The notes under the pieces are model-generated. The model saw only the letters and a list, made by a program, of their open reading frames with translations. It was not told where the DNA came from and made no database searches. Positions 21,235-35,700 of a DNA stretch of 64,000 nucleotides are shown here, piece after piece (positions within the stretch are counted from its first letter, which is position 1; every line of letters starts with the position of its first letter). Origin of the DNA: Sipunculus nudus (lineage: Eukaryota > Annelida > Sipuncula > Golfingiida > Sipunculidae); NCBI GenBank assembly GCA_026874595.1, contig CM049306.1, forward strand, positions 97,269,642 to 97,333,641, written 5' to 3'. The translations under genes and the position numbers were made by a program.

Positions 21235-22789
21235 CTTCAAAAGGAAACAAAATCTGTTACACAAAATCAACTGATTGATGAATACGAGTTCTCTACAAGT
21301 GACTGGACTATCAGAAGCCACTATAAATCAACAGAGGGTGGCTTTTTTTTCCATTTCTCTACTGAACTAAAACCTCACAAAGGACTCTGATTTTTAAGTT
21401 ATCTGTATTTTACAACCAGTTTTAAAAATGGTGTTTTCAGTTTCTTTAACACTACCATATAATTTAAGTATATGATTTTGAAATGATTATTAGGAATTAT
21501 TGAAACAATACAAAAGTTGCAACAACATTACTGAAAAGGGTGGGGTGAGGGTGAAGAGTTCAGACAGCATTGGTTAAGGCACCAACCTGTAGGTGGCACC
21601 ACTTGCAAAACAACCCTCCCCCAGTGTGCATTCACATGCTCTTGTAATGCAATGTAACTGTGTAATGGGAATTGTAATGTAATGTAAAAAAACATCAAAT
21701 GATTAATGTAGCAGAAAGGCCATGCCCTTGAAAGGATACACTGCATGACTGCTTAAGGTTTGAATTTGTTTGTGGTAGCCATAATGTTTCTGGATATATT
21801 AATCCATGTTAATATGTTGGAATAGAAAACAGTATACATATCCAAATGACAAATTTTCTAAATTCCACAATATAGGTCACAAAGTTTGTGCCTCGAGTTA
21901 TTACAGAGGTTCAGACAAGAACAGGTAATAGTCAGTGAAATAATATTCTTTATGTTATTCACGCTTCTGTCCACAATCCACCCTGGGATGGTACAGAGCT
22001 AAAAAACTGTGATGATGCATGTATGGTTTTTTTTTCAGAATCGTGTAAGTAAGGAATATTTTATATATGTTTTTTAACTCTTGTTAATGTACCTGATGGA
22101 ACAAAAAAATAAAATCTTAAGTGTTTCACTGCATAAGATCAATAAAAAATGAGGAGCTGCATTGCAAGTGGTTAAAAAAAAACCAAGAAATGTAGGTATC
22201 AGGTTACTTAATTTTAGCATGACAAAACATTTTTTTTTTGTATTTGTGAAAGATCTCTCCAAGCAGGCTTCTTGCTGTCATGATAAAACTGACAAGAATG
22301 GAATTTGTGTAGTTGTTAATTTCTCTGAAAGGCAGCTCTAACTGGTTAGATCCAGGTTGAGTATGGTGTCTTTACTCAATATTTATTCCATGAAATATAT
22401 AGATCAAGGCTGCCAGTTGGGTGATTTCATGGCCAATTTCTCAAATTGTGCTATTTTAAACTCCCATAGACGGTCAAAAATTTGTTTTACTGTATATGAA
22501 AAATTGGCCAAATTTTGGCCAAATCACACAGTTTCCAGGAATATCCAAATAATCCTGTAATTCTCATTCATATTCAAGTTGCTGTTTAGGGTTGAGACAA
22601 AAGGTCAGCAACAGAAAGGTCAAAGGCACTGTGTATTTTTTTTTTTATTTTGCATCATAAATTTCACAGGGTATTGTGATACTAACACAATTTTCGATTA
22701 TGACCTTTAAATTGCTATGCATTAAATATTCAATATGATACAGAATGGACTTGGATATGTTGGTGTGTAGTGTGCTCTCTGATACTGAC
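21235..22789. other. Intron, nothing recognised
   Basis: Unique sequence with small T and A runs (21343-21351, 22170-22178, 22229-22238). No recognisable exon, repeat family or RNA gene. Confidence 0.4.
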
Positions 22790-22907
22790 CATTCTGCCGT
22801 GCTACTGGTAGTCCAACATTTAAAATAACAAGCAGGGAGTTGATGACTAGAATCCATGTGGACTGTGATGGGCAGCCGTACTTCAAACTGAGCGGGGAAC
22901 GGAATGT
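22790..22907 (-). CDS. MON2: MON2 exon (window exon 5)
   Basis: Residues 365-403 and the first base of 404. It reads [20 protein letters not shown], then [19 protein letters not shown]. Vertebrate MON2 has the matching T-L-R-x-PLSLKY-x-CPS-x-STW and V-L-x-x-GLPVAR pattern. The acceptor is ttgttatttcag. The donor GAATG|gtcagtatc is slightly weak. The exon sits at the 3' side of the 23.4-kb intron that houses the bZIP gene. A frame-shifted ORF over the same bases is a shadow. Confidence 0.97.
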
Positions 22908-23109
22908 CTGAAATAACAAAAATTAACATTGTCAGGTACAGCAGTGCTACTGATAACCATGTAAGTACTTATCTGAAACATCTTTGTAAAAATGTTCAGA
23001 TTTTCAACTTTACTGATCTTCTAAATTTATTGATGGACCTTGTTTATAAAATTAATCAAAAGAACTTATTCTAGTATAACTATAATATTATGAAACCTGA
23101 CTGGCCCTT

Positions 23110-23915
23110 GAATTTGGTCTGTAAAAGAGGTGATCTTATTACAGAGGTGGTAGAGTTGTGACCATACTTAGTTAAACCATAATAGAGAGATGACCATTAC
23201 TAAGTGACCATAATAGAGAGATATACATTTATAAGGAGAGTGTATGTGGTAGAGAGATGCTCATAATAAAGAGGTGTAAATAAGCATAATGTTTGTAATA
23301 AAGATGTGTCTATAATAGACAGGTGTATATAAACAGTGTCTGTAGTAGAGCAGTGTTTATAAGGATAATGTGTTAAGAAGAGAGATGCCAATAAAAAATA
23401 GGTGTATAGAATTAAATAGGGTGTCTGTAGTAGATCAGTGTCTGTAATAGAAAGGTGTTCATAAAGAGTGTGTTTGTAGCAGAGATGTGTTCATAATCCA
23501 TGTCTGCAATTGTGAGATGTACATAGGAAGAATGTATATGGTAGAGACGTGTTCATAATACAAGGGAGTATATAAGAAAAGTGTATGTAATAGAGAGGTG
23601 TCTGTAATAGAGAAGTGTTCACAAGGAAAGTGTATATAGTAAGGGTATGTTCATAATAGAGGGGTTTATATAAGGACAGTGTCTGCAAATAAAGAGGGGT
23701 CTGTAATAAAGAGGTGCACAGGATGAAAGTGTGTTTGGTAGAGAGGTGGCCATAATAGAGTGGTTTATATAAAGGGTGTGGGTAGTAAAAATGGTATCTG
23801 TTATTGAGAGGTTTATAAAGTAATGTCAGTAGTATAAAACACATATATGTGATAGAAAGTTGGCTTTACATAAGGAGAGCATCTGAAGCAGAGTAGTGTC
23901 TGTAATGGAGAGATT
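23110..23915. repeat. Degenerate AATAGAGAGGTG minisatellite
   Basis: Variants of GTAATAGAGAGGTGT and TCATAATAGAG alternate with ATAAGGAAAGTGT-like phrases over about 800 bp, roughly one every 20-50 bp. Copies are diverged and of unequal length. Long ORFs on the minus strand (Tyr/Thr/Leu-rich) come from the repetition and are not genes. Confidence 0.75.
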
Positions 23916-24769
23916 CCTAAATTCCTGATAACTGTAAAATCATCCAAAAAAAAGACAATCACCCCAAGCAGATTTATATCATCTTGACCAAGCTTGTGCT
24001 TGACTCCTCTGTATGGAGTTTATAAAGGATCTGGTGACAATTCTGAAAGAATATGACGGTGGTCTGTGCACTGGAGGAATGACCCGAAAAGTTGACCCTT
24101 GGATAATACTTAAACAAATATTGCATATAATATGTATAAATAGAGAGCTGAGCTTCATATTGTAACATTAAATGTAATAAACCTAAGGGCTGAGTATTGT
24201 AACTGAAATTACCATAAATACCTCTCATCTTTGAAGATTACGGCTAAATAAAACTGGCACTTTGATTAAAAGTTAACTGGAAAATTCTTCCTGACATCTG
24301 TTTGTGCAGAGAATATTTTATTGTGAAAATTAATCCTTTATATTATACTAGGTATTGTTAGGGCAGATGACAGATCAAAAGAGGGCCATCTGATGATGTG
24401 GCTTTGGTTATCAATACCAGTCTCACTGGTGAAGAACGTGCAAGGATCATATCAAGCTTTGAATGAAAACTTTACCAAGACTTATTTAAATACCAAAATC
24501 CAGAGTAAAATCCTGGGCTGGCTGCTGGTACTAATTAGTAATACATTTTTAATGAAGCTTTCAGCCAGGGTTTTAAATTACAACTCCATGTGTTCCAGGA
24601 CAGTGAATGTACCATTTAGACTTATTGAACAAAAGGTGTTACTGTGAGAAACTAACATGCATACAAACTCACATCCATTACACAAATAGTAAAATACACA
24701 CATCTCTAAACTTAAACCACACCTTGTGAACTACACTTACACAAGTATATAGATTATTTTTTAATTGTG

Positions 24770-24910
24770 AAAAGAGAGAGAGAGAGTGAGAGAGAGAATG
24801 AGAAAGAAAAAGAATGAGAAAGAGAAAGAAAGACAGAGACAGAGAAAAGAAAAAGAAGAACAAAGGAAGAAAAGAAATGAGAGACAGGAGAACAGATAAA
24901 AAGAGAAATA
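24770..24910. repeat. GA-rich microsatellite
   Basis: An imperfect purine tract of GAGA, AGAAAGA and AGACAGAGA. Strand asymmetry is strong (purines on plus). The 87-codon minus-strand ORF, with Leu/Ser/Phe runs, is its translation. Confidence 0.9.
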
Positions 24911-27364
24911 GTGATAAATGGGGACCACTCCTTGCAGGCACCTTAAATTTCTAGTTCAGATATTTTCTCCTCCTTGAGTGTTAAGCTGAATGAAAAAAAA
25001 CCCCACTAGATTAAACACTCACTCATATGACCCAAGGACTCAAATTTCAGTAAGCAAAAAGTAAGTTCTTTCTGAGCCTTTTAGAATATCCACTTGGGTG
25101 TTTAATTAAGATGCTTTCAATGGCTCATATAGCTGCAGGGCTGTAATCTGATGCTTCACCACTAGGTAGAGCCACCTGTAGCAAGGTTGTTTCTGGAGGA
25201 CCACAATATATTAGATGGGCCAAGGTGGCAATGTTAGGTAATGGGCAGGTGTTATGCAATATTAGTGACCAGTTAGGTTACCTATTGTCTGGAGTAGTTT
25301 CATGGAGTGGACCAACCTGTTGACAACACAGAACACGCAAGGCTCTTAATTCTTCTACTCTAACTTCTTTAGGCAATTAAGACAAAGTTGTTAGCAGAAA
25401 ATGACTTCCATGATGGATATATATAGCCTGGCGTCTGATCTCAATTTTAGGATATGATAAATGGCAGCTGCAATTACTAGTCATCTGAGTGATGAACACC
25501 GATTTAGAAATTAACTAATTACAGTGATTAAATAATAATAATTGATGACTTTGTAACCTGCAGATGGGTGATTAAGTTTTAAATCTTTTATGGAACATTA
25601 TTTCGCCAAATGTTAATCATTATTCCATATAGCTACTAATCAATTTTATATTACTGTCCCACTCCATGATGGGTATTCCCCAGCATCCCCTACAGCAGGT
25701 ATCAGTCTTGTCAACTGTAAAAGAGTTCATGACCTCTGCATTCCATCCCTGTGATGTTAATGCAATCATTCATGCATATTCAACATTATGTCACATGATG
25801 TAAGCCTCTTTCCCATGAGGCCTCATCCCCACATAACAAAGCATAAAGCCAGGAAACACCAAAGCTCTGTTTACACAGCCTGCACCTGATCAAGCCACTC
25901 TGTGAAAATACCTTCACTTTGATGGGACTCATTAAAACAGGATATCACATGAAATAAAATTGTTAATATGCTGAAATAAATGAAATTTAGTTAGCATAAA
26001 GGCAAACAGACTTTATTTTCAACAGTTTGATTTGAACCAACTTATATTCTGTAACAAATCCAGTCTGACAGTGTTTATTCACAGTCACTAGAATCCTTAT
26101 ATGTGGGTATGACTTAATCACAAAATTGATTAAATAACAAGAAAAAGAAAAAAATTACCATTAAAGAAGAGTATGGCTGACTAAGTGAAGACAAGGGGTG
26201 TATGGCCACATATGAGGTGCACATTCATCACATATTGTCTCTAACAGTAACAAGCATATATTTATCCTTAGTTTTATTGGTTTCTTGCTGTTTTGACCTA
26301 AACTAAGGATTCAAGTGACTGTGGTTTATATCTCCCAATTCAACTACAATAATCTTCATCATATATATAAGCATATGTATAATATATAAGCCTTGTTACA
26401 ACATGTTTCAGGTTTCTCTTCTAAATGCTCTTACTTGAACAAAGCCATGTGTGACAAATGGCTTTGTAATGCTCAAGAAACTGTTGTGCTATTGTCAGTT
26501 GGGGGGACATTTGTCCTTTAATTACACTAATGCAATCTGATCTTGAGAACTTAATAAGACTGAAGGATTCTAATCATTCTTATTTGCTCTCGCAGGATGG
26601 CAATGTGACAAAGAGTTCATGACCTGTCTCAGCGCGCCAGGACCTTGGTCTTCAGGCTTGGTAGACTCTCAGAATGTGTTAGCGTGCCTTATGCAGGATT
26701 AGGTAATCAGTGGCCTGCATGACTGGGTTTTGTCTGGGGGAGAGAAGCTATGTCCCTTACACAAGGGTCATATGGAGTTTATTTCATTGTGTAACCTTCG
26801 CTCAGAGCATCATAACCTCCACTCAGACTATCATAATTTGATGTACATGAAGTCTTACTGAACACAATTCAGCTGTTTTCGCATTTATCTGAGTAACTGA
26901 TCACTGAAGATTGGTCATTCAAGTAAGAATTTCTATAAAAGGCACCATTCACCTGCCAAGCTTGTCTGTAAATATTTTTACTCCCTACTCTGGCCAGTGT
27001 CCTGTCACACTTAAAATAAGCTATACACACAGAATGTAGACCAGATGGCCGAAACCCAGAATGGCGAAACAAATTTTCACATACCCAAAATGCCAAAGCC
27101 CATCTTGCCGAAAAAGAAAATAATTAATAGCAAATAATGTGATTATTGCACAGTAAAGTTATAAGTACGTTATCTGTTAAGATATTTTAACAAAATTTGA
27201 TACCATCCTCTACAAGTCATCTTACTTACTAACAGAACTCGTCCAGATAGACACAAAACAAAGTGTTCTCAAACTCATTACATTAACATGACACAGTCTA
27301 CAATGCCCTATCTTTTTAAGATGGTCTTAATGCCTTTTTCCTACATGTTATAGCAAATAAGATG

Positions 27365-27790
27365 TCTCAATGTAACTAGCCTTTTGTGGATAGCTGATTA
27401 ATGGGTATAGATATGTAAGCGGCCTTCTGTAAATGTAAGGCCACAGAGTACAGACATGTAACCTGATTTTGTAGATAGCTGGCTACACAGTTTATAAAAA
27501 GTTTACTATATAGATGGATGGTATAAAGACATAAATAAGCTACTCTCTGTAGTACAAGGCCACAGAAGGCACAAATGTAACCAGCTTTTCTATAGGACAA
27601 ATATCTACAGGGCACAGAGATATGAGAGGCATCTGTACGTAGCTGCCCTTAAGGCTACAGACCTGTTCTTGGCCTTCTGCAGACAGATGAGCAAAGACCA
27701 TACATAAGTAACAGAGACTCAGTAGATAACACCTAAATGCAACTTTCAGTAGTTGACTTGTAGTCATACATATAACCAAGCCTCTATTAG
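27365..27790. repeat. Loose repeat with GGCCACAGA phrases
   Basis: Phrases such as GTAAGGCCACAGAGTACAGA, AAGGCCACAGAAGGCACAAA and ATGTAACCAGCTTTT recur at irregular spacing of 50-120 bp. It is probably a very decayed tandem repeat. The minus-strand ORFs of 79 codons reflect it. Confidence 0.4.
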
Positions 27791-29846
27791 TATGTTTAAG
27801 GACTATTATTACATGGCCTTATATTTAGACAAGTGGTCAGAGGTCACTTTGGTTCTATAAGATTAAACATCATAATTTCAAACACACATTTCTGTCCAGG
27901 ACACTGTGACCCAGGTCATTTTGGTTTTGCTTTTTTATGGAAAAGGATGTTACAACCAGGGCTATGATATAGGGTTTCACCATACACAGATTAATCAAAA
28001 ACAAATTATCTAGAGCATTCTTCTATTATATAGCATGAACCTTTTTTATTTCATTTATTTTATATCTCAGCATATCAATACAGGACCAATTGGTATTTGA
28101 TTTCATGGTAATTTTATGGCAATTCATTTAGCTCAAAATGAGTTTTTATGGCAGTTAATTACTACACAGAATCATCATAAATTTCATATAAAATAAATAT
28201 AATGAACCAGCTAAAACTGAAAAAAATGTTCCTTGATTAAACTGTGATTCAAGCTGATGAAAAAGAAGTGTTCATGTTGTGTCCTATTAGCTAAACAGTT
28301 GGGCAAGCATTGCCTTTAATGCAACATTTCTGTGACATATCTTATCCATACCTCTTATTAACATTTTATGAAAACAACCAAACCTAATTATAATGGAGAA
28401 TCAATTATTAACTGTCTTTTTTCTCAAATAATTTTGTAACACATATTACCTGTAGCCTTGATCATAAGGCTTGTCCACATACAGCTGAGATTAAAAAGAT
28501 TTGCATTTTCCCTATATCAGTGTCATATATCACCCAATCTTAACCTAAATATGTAAAAATGAGAAAAATGTGATACATCTGGTGCCATGATTAATCATAT
28601 CAAAATCTGGTACACATATGAGACTTTGGTAAAACATGCCGTTAAATGAGGAAACAACTGAATACATTTAACTACAATGTCTTATCTCTTATCCCTCTTT
28701 CTTATCGAAGTTACCCAAATCACCCCTGATGTAGTCTTAGAGTCATGTTTTAGCCATATCTTACAATTGTAACAAAAATTTGGAAGACAAATAAAAATTT
28801 CCATGTTCAATTATGACAAGGCTATTAATCTGTAAAGTAACTTGTTTTAGATAGTTATTCTGAGAGAGATGACACAGACAATGGGTGATATCCAGTTATG
28901 AAGATACAGCAAATAGCAAGGCCAAAACCTTCTTGGCTGAAGTGACCTAAGCTGAAATGTCTGTGTCTGGAATGTCCATATTCAACGTTTTCATGTCTAA
29001 CTCTGATCATGGCCCATTCTGGAGAGATATTATGGAGTTACATGAACACAAATAGGCTTACCAAAAATAGCCATTCCTGCAGTGATAGATGAAATGGTAA
29101 ATGTTGGGTTTTTTATCTGATTATTGGAGATGTCATTCTCATCCAACTTCACACTTTTCCTCTTGTTTTTTCTAGGCATGTTCATTCTTACAGTTTTTCG
29201 CAGTTCCCTGGCGAGGATACACCCAGAATGAGCCATAGATGTTGTCATGAGGATATTAATTATACATTTTCCTGTCTCCCATCACCAGTACCCATTAACT
29301 CCTGGGTGAACAGGGTGCAATGTGTGGTTATGACCTTGGCCAGGGGTATACCACAAAAAACAGGAATCAAAACCCCCAACTTTTTATCATAAGTTGAGAG
29401 TCCTGACAAACACAATATGCTCAACAAATTGTCAAGCATAGGATACTGATAATCTAGCATAAGATGCTGAAAGTAGATGCTAACTGCGAGCCTCAAGTTA
29501 CTACTCCCTGAACATGAAGACACCTGCACCATACACGCAGTAATAGCCATTGGTGGTTTATAGCAAGCCACCTACAGACAAGATGTTAAATATTAATGTC
29601 ACCGAAGGTCCACAGAAAGACAGCTGGACAGACAAGAACTCAAGACTGTCACACTTAAAAGTGGTGTAGTCTTACTAGTATTATCCACTTACACAAGCAT
29701 TTAACTACATAGCAATATAGAGGACAGACTTCACAATGAATCTACAATACATCCTGGAATAATCTCTTAAACAATATCCTAAATATCTGTGACAGTTCCT
29801 ATACTGCTTGTGACAGGGAAATATACTGATCACTAGATCTGTACAT

Positions 29847-29945
29847 AATATATAATATATAATATATATATTTTGTATATATATATATATAAATATATAT
29901 ATTAAAATATATATTATTTATATAAAATATATAATATATATTATT

Positions 29946-30002
<57 letters not shown>

Positions 30003-30053
30003 AAGAGACAGGGAGAGAGAGAGAGAGAAAAAGAGATAAAGAAAGAAAGAGAG
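29847..30053. repeat. (AT)n followed by (GA)n microsatellite
   Basis: About 140 bp of AT-only sequence, with a pure (AT) run at roughly 29950-29990, passes directly into about 60 bp of GAGA/GAAAGA. Compound microsatellites like this are often unstable and prone to assembly error. Confidence 0.9.
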
Positions 30054-31288
30054 ATGTTATGATTCAGTGAATAGTACTGTAAGGAAGGATATTCACCCAT
30101 TAGTTAGGAAGCTTTTCTCCCCTCACTTAAAATCAATGCATGGGGTCCTGTGTTTGTATAAAGAATAAAGCAAATGGAGCAGCACAAATGAAGCGCCTCC
30201 CTTCATACTCTTACATAACCTTATGAGCAACTGAACACCCCTGAATGAGTGACTTTTCTAAGTGATCCAATTAAAAACTGATGGAACCCTCAGAAGACTT
30301 AACAGTGGGAAGATCTATATCTTCAACAGAAAAGCCCCTGGTGAAAGCTGATGGTGGACATGAATCAAAGCCAGTTCAACTATACCATGGAGGATTGTGA
30401 AAGTCGAAAATGCCTTTAAAGCTCTGATGAGAAGACTCAGCCCACTGGTTCCCTGTGGTAGAATAACTTGGATAAGTAAATGATGGCACCTCACACAGAG
30501 ACAGGGATAATAGGCCAAGCTCGCTGCCAATGAGACTCACGAGTACTGGAAGAGCTTTTGAACATACACATGAATTATCAGTTCAGTCAATAAGGAAACT
30601 TTAAGTGCATGCAATATACGACGACCGACCTCAAAGGATATCTCAGTTAAAAGACTGAACAATAAATAAAATCTTCCTCTTATTATACTGCACTGAATTC
30701 TACACTTTTAATTCGCTTATTGTGATTCTGAGCACAGACTTTGCCCCAGACGGTTGCTCACAGACCAGATATTATGAAGTAATTTTCTGCAGTAAAAAAC
30801 TTTAAAAAGACGGCAAACTACTGGTAGTATTAAAGTGGGAGAATCCTGTTAAAGTGACAATGGAAAGGCAATACTTTATAGATGGAGGCTTTAATATCAT
30901 AAATAATAAAATACAGAAGGAACCCCAAAAATGTTGACTTCCTAAACTGAACAGCTGATGAATCCAAATGACTTCCTGAGCCTCCTGCTGCCTCCACAAA
31001 CACACCCAGCCTCCTGATAATGATGTCAGTCTGATGATATCAACTCTGTCAATTAGACAGCTGGATGTGTCTTGGTTTTAATCTTTGGTAATGTCAGTAA
31101 AAAATATATATATGTAAATGTTGACCTGACTTATCTGAAGTCTGGATGTAATATCCTACATGTATGGATACTTGGAAAATTTTTGTCTAATTACAGAGTC
31201 CAACATGTTTGTGTCCAAATCAGTCTTCCTTCAAAATTTTTTTACTGAATCTCTCAGTTGAAGAGAATGAAATATAATCTAATAATGA

Positions 31289-31318
31289 TATATATATATA
31301 TATATATGTATATATATG
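31289..31318. repeat. (TA)n microsatellite
   Basis: A TATATA run interrupted once by GT. No further function is suggested. Confidence 0.85.
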
Positions 31319-32649
31319 AAATATATAATGGTTCTGTGATGGACGTATGAGCTTGTTTATCTACAAGCTGTTAGTAAACACAGCACATTCATCCATGTTT
31401 ATAACACACAGAAAAGGAACATGTAACCTCATATGATGGATTGCATGTATACTGAGTTGAAAGGTCACTAGTTGAAAAAAAACCCTTTGCAAAACACTAG
31501 TTTGTCTGATTTGCTACCAGTGGTCCATGTTGAATGTGTTTGACAGGCCCCCCACCTGTTATAAACACATGGATATAAACAAAACAAATAGCTTGTGTGT
31601 AGTGAGATCAGTTCTTTCTGGCCTATACTTGAATTAAGGTTCAATGGATTATCATTAGATAATAGATGTCAGACATTGCAAAAGGCCCCCTTTAAAGTCA
31701 AACAGCCTAATAAAAGCCCACTGTTACACTCATTGACAGTTAACAAACAGTCCAGATTTCAGGCCACATTATCTCTAGAAAAAACCATTAATTGGAAGAA
31801 AACACCTCACACTGACATAAAAATTGAAGGCATTATTCCTACTATCACACCCTTTTCATGTTATCAAGCCCCAACAGGACACTGTTTCCTGGGAGCAGGG
31901 AACTGTGGTTCCACATTGATTGACCACTTGGAAGTCTTGTGTACAAGTGTACACAAATGAACAGGTACACCGGAGCCAGCATGGGGCACCCAACCCCATA
32001 CTTGGTAAAACAAACCCAAATCTGATGTGAGTAGTTTACTTATCAGAGGGAGTCCATGGGAGAGCACAATTTGATTTGTGAGGCCTTGTATTTGGTGTAC
32101 TGGTACCCAGCATGCTAGTCCCCACTAATCATACAGAGAAGGTGTCTGGGTTGGTGTGCCCCTGAACCCCCCCATCTCCCCAGGATATCTAGGATTGCAT
32201 CAAGTTGGGTAATGGAGTTGGTAACTCCAGCAGAGTCAGTAATTACTATAGTCTGTGACCTGGAATATTCCAACATCAAGAAATGAACACAATTTCCTTC
32301 TTTTAGCTTTATTTTACAGACAGCTCACTATGGCAGAAATAATGTCTAAATTTTTGCAGTTCTTCTTATCAAATAAGAGTTTTTATGCTTCTCTGTATGC
32401 AATGATCAGGTTGTCACGTACAGATATTTTTTGTCTGAAAATGTAATACATTCTTTATTCCTTTGACCAAAAGCTGGGTGCGAGATTGTTTGCATAATCT
32501 TGCTTAAAGCAGTTTCAGGCTGATTAGTTGGCCATTTCTTTTTAAAACAGGTTCACAGTTCTATGAAAGTGATAATTTTCTCTAATACATGGGTTCATAG
32601 AGGGCAGTGACAGAAGTTAGACAAAATATGTGTCACTGAACAAACTTGT

Positions 32650-32748
32650 GAGAGAGAGAGAGAGAGAGAGAGCAAGAGAGAGAGAGAAAGAAAAAGAAAG
32701 AGAGAGAGAAAAAAAGAAAAAGAGAGAGAGAAAGAAAAAGAGAGAGGG
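32650..32748. repeat. (GA)n microsatellite
   Basis: A purine-only tract of about 100 bp, GAGAGA with GAAAAAG interruptions. The opposite-strand ORF is an artefact of it. Confidence 0.9.
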
Positions 32749-35700
32749 TGCCCAGAGAATATTAAGGGAAAGGACACTAGTTTTCAGTAAAGAAGTATAT
32801 TATAAATAAAAGAGCATGATGGCTGATATCATTATTGATGGCTCCACAACTGCATCCCTGTGATTGCCAATTATGACATATGGATAAAGGGAAACAGGTC
32901 CAGTACTTTATAATCAGAATCAGTTTTTAGAACATAAATTTTTATGATGCTGCACATTCATGAAGTTAAATGAAGTCCATATGAATCTGATCATAATAAA
33001 ATTTTGTCTGTGTGAAAGTCAATATCAAACACTCAAGTCATAAAACAACCTTTAGGGAGACAAAAACATGTCTAAAACATATGTAAATCAGTCCATAATA
33101 CAAAACAATAAAACTTATAAGGCATTTATCTTATCAAGGATCTTATGAATAACATGTGTTTAAAGAAAAAAACAAAGTAGGTATTACAACAGATTAATAC
33201 TTAAAATAGCCTTGTCTTTAATAGGCAGTACTCAAGAAATCAAAATGATCAGCAAATTATATATAAGAAATGTTAACTCAAATAATATCTGACTTGCTTC
33301 ATACAACTTAATGAAGTCCTGTGCTTGGCAAAAGGGAATCAAAGTTTTACATTTTTATAAAAAAAAAATAATTATAATGTCAAACTTTTAAAATATAAAT
33401 ACCAGATTTAATGGATTTTTGGCTATTTATTGATATAAATCTTTATTTTTTTAAAGACATATACATTTGAGGATACAGAGTCCAGTTAGAGGGTAGGACC
33501 CTTGTCTAAGACCCTCTCACCTCTTTACTACATTGCACAACCGCTGACTGTTTGACATGTGGTGGTGTTAGCTCATATGATATAAGTCAACATCACATTA
33601 CTCAATCTTTTTATGTAGACTTAGAAGCAGCGTCAGCAGGGATGGGTGATTGTCACTGTTTAGCTTAGAAGAGAGAGGGATGCCTTTAACACACGCCCAA
33701 TCCGGGAGTCACAAAAGGATTAATAAACATATGCCCCCTGATATTACATAGCGTTACCTAATTCACTCCTGCGTAGAATAGGGTTAAAGCTAATTTCTCC
33801 AGAAAGGTGAATGAGGGGTCAGCCTCAAGAGAGCTTCCCTTCCGTTTTCAAATTTATACAAAAGCTACCTGGTTCACAATCCATTCTGCTTTGGTCCTGA
33901 CTGGATGAGTATTGGGGTATCATCTCCTGGATTACCTGACCAGTACCATTTATCTAAAAGTGGCACTAACATTTTATGGACTGAATGATTTTAAGGATTA
34001 AATCTGGAATATAATGTGTGAGTATAATTGAGATTTATTAATTATGAATAGTAAGACATGTGACATCATTTATATTTAAATTCAGAAACAAAAATATTGG
34101 TCAGCATTAAGTGAATTGTATATATGCACTATTTTAAATTAAAATCCAGACATTAAAATTTTATATGATTTTTTAATCCTACCTTATAGATATCACATGG
34201 ATGTCACTTCAGTCTACATTAAATTTTCTTATCCTTATACGTACAGAAGATACATGAAGTAAAACCTATTTTCTATTGGGTTCCTATCTCATTTGTTAAG
34301 GTTAAAAAAAATTAAAATATACAGTTATGGCTCAATAAGAAACATGCTAAAACTCTCTTTAGTCTAAAGTTTAGATTTAAAAAATGCATGCATTAATTCC
34401 CTGTGGATAGTATATATATATGTATATAAATATATATATTTTGTTTTTTGATATATACTTAAGAATCTCATGGGTCCAATTACAATCCATCACTTAATGA
34501 AAATTTAATTTCTCCTGTTCCGGTATGGACAGAGTACAGCTAATAAAATCAAAGAATGATCTTTCTAAAGGTCAATGAAAAGTCCAGATGCTGACACCTG
34601 CTTCCCCATGCTGTTAGGGATAAAATATACCAACAGACCTGGTAATTATGTATTCATGTTTTACATACACTGGGATCTTTTTGCCTACTCAGCTGATCTG
34701 CAGTCTTCCAGTACTGGATAAAAAGAAACATGTTGTTTCTTCTAACTAAGGACAATGACACCAGCAAACACTTATAAAACAAGTGCACATTTTATGTCCT
34801 GACAGAAGAGTTATTTTGTCATGTAGTGGGAATACACCATGGTCTCTATGTTTTTGTCGAAATCATGCTGCCATACACCATAAAACAATGTACAGTAAGA
34901 ACTTGTTGAGGGGACCAATAAAAACCTCTGACACATCTGAGGTTTAAACTGACTCCAGCAGGGGTTTTTTTTTGTAATAATTTAAATATACTTGAGACAA
35001 ACTTTATGTTTATTACTTAGCTACAAGCAGGGAATCTCACTGAAGAAAGTTCAACACAGGCAGAGTATTTGAGAAGCAGGGAATTTGAGGAGCAGGGAAA
35101 TAAATAAGCAGGATTAAAATAAAAAAACTCTCTGACAAAAATTCTGTGAAGGAAAACTAACTAAAACAAAAATTTCACAAACCATTAAATCTAAAAACTG
35201 ACATCAACAGAAATTTACATAGTACAAATCCTCAGCTAAAAGCTGTTCACAAGACAGCAGTAGAGTAACAGAAATTAGACCTGCAAAAAATAGTACTCTA
35301 TAAAGTTATTTATTGGCTGATTCATATGTTTTCTCCTTGATAATAAGAATGAAGTCCTTGAGGTAACCGCCAGGCTGTTAACCCCCGTCTTGTGGAATCC
35401 TGCTAAGTAGTGTGACAAACATGTCAGCTCTGATGTCCACAGAGCCCAAGGACTGTTTGTGACTGGTTATCACACTTTTACTTGTTAATAAGTGTATACT
35501 TGGCTGGAAATTAACAACTCAATCTAAGACAAATATTCAAAATGATGAGAATTTTATCCTACATACCACTTTTAGAATGAGATTTTCTTAATAAGGTATG
35601 AGTCAGTGGGTGATCAAGGAATATTTTTTGGGGGAGCTAAAATGTGTTACTGGATTCTAAAATGTGGGAATAGGGTAAGGCAGGGTGGGGTTAGTGGGAA

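Noticed and set aside
23200-23844. Minus-strand ORFs of Tyr/Leu/Thr repeats
   Set aside because: Translations of the AATAGAGAGGTG minisatellite; no protein family has this pattern.
24678-24941. Minus-strand ORF rich in Leu, Ser and Phe that looks like a membrane protein
   Set aside because: It is a translation of the GA microsatellite; hydrophobicity is an artefact.
29260-29571. 103-codon minus-strand ORF
   Set aside because: No family resemblance, and the flanks lack splice sites matching MON2 phases.
31595-31960. 121-codon plus-strand ORF in the giant intron
   Set aside because: No recognisable domain, unremarkable composition, no splice or promoter context; within the length expected by chance in 20 kb.
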